From: Halovivax limisalsi
GTDB lineage: Archaea; Halobacteriota; Halobacteria; Halobacteriales; Natrialbaceae
DNA: 64,000 bases
Assembly: GCF_023093535.1 (NCBI RefSeq)
Contig: NZ_CP095757.1
Span: 3,410,001 to 3,474,000, forward strand
Reading direction: 5' to 3'
A program made the position numbers and the translations under genes. Below the pieces are notes generated by a model. It worked only from the letters and a program-made list of their open reading frames with translations, was not told the DNA's origin and made no database searches. Of the stretch, positions 63,857 to 64,000 are shown in pieces; positions within the stretch are counted from its first letter, which is position 1; every line of letters begins with the position of its first letter.

Positions 63857-64000
63857 TCAGCCGCGCCGTCGCTCGACGACCGACTCGACGCGCAGCGAGT
63901 CGTCGATCCGGAGCGTGAGCGAGTCGTCCTCGACTCGCAGCGTCACCTCGACGCGGAGCGGGTCCGTCTCGACGACGGTCAGCCCATCGTCCGCGAGCGC
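63857..64000 (-). CDS. C-terminal fragment of an unidentified protein (runs off window)
   Basis: The reverse strand is open for 48 codons from the window edge to TGA at 63857: ALADDGLTVVETDPLRVEVT..., then LRIDDSLRVESVVERRRG. Alternating strands (VEVTLRVEDDSLTLRID) suggest a beta-sheet domain. The codon use and acidity are typical. The family cannot be told from this fragment. Confidence 0.6.
   Translation of the reverse strand, partial: ALADDGLTVVETDPLRVEVTLRVEDDSLTLRIDDSLRVESVVERRRG

Overview
The window is haloarchaeal chromosome. Evidence: high GC with C/G-ending codons, strongly acidic proteins, twin-arginine signals, TATA boxes about 25 bases before start codons, and archaeal markers (EF-1 alpha beside S10, S24e with S27ae, a fused Kae1-Bud32, a PAC2 protein, HalOD1, bat-type HTH and UPF0058 proteins). 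I cannot name the genus.

Left region (1-8750), accessory. It opens with the N-terminal part of a SNF2/RapA-like helicase, then small haloarchaeal proteins, then an AT-rich pair: a multi-pass membrane protein followed by a Panacea (SocA-like antitoxin) protein. Next is a tight operon of seven overlapping genes (8605 down to 5539): zinc-ribbon miniproteins, a PD-(D/E)XK-like nuclease and a DUF7845 winged-helix protein. It abuts the 3' end of tRNA-Ala(CGC), which suggests an integrated element.

Core region (8780-48200). Rhomboid protease, rps10, tuf, a Tat-exported cysteine-rich halocin-like precursor, hom with its ACT regulator, NifU, ROK kinase, PAS histidine kinase, hydrolase remnant, a 1070-residue AAA/TPR regulator, an SDR followed by a 65-bp tandem repeat, BtrH-like protein with a phenylacetate-CoA-ligase-like enzyme, PAC2, SPFH, UspA, DUF5995, uvrA, two beta-propellers, S24e/S27ae, Kae1-Bud32, ITPase, a PIN protein, MFS, DUF2270, HalOD1, an Lrp regulator, an RCK_C membrane protein and a divergent SDR.

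Right region. 48.2-52.7 kb is a second accessory patch: a MazF-type toxin whose partner regulator carries a one-base frameshift, orphan membrane proteins, and decayed repeated segments. A 543-bp segment occurs at 52158-52700 and again at 62156-62698. Between the copies lie nitroreductase, an OYE enzyme, NhaC, UPF0058, a DUF5789-like protein, a winged-helix regulator and a divergent NikR/nickel-transporter pair. The window ends with a VOC protein, a MazG-like hydrolase and the C-terminus of an unidentified gene.

Most promising for novelty: the Panacea/membrane pair, the halocin-like precursor, the 65-bp repeat whose two hairpins share one loop consensus, the broken MazF module and the duplicated 543-bp segment.
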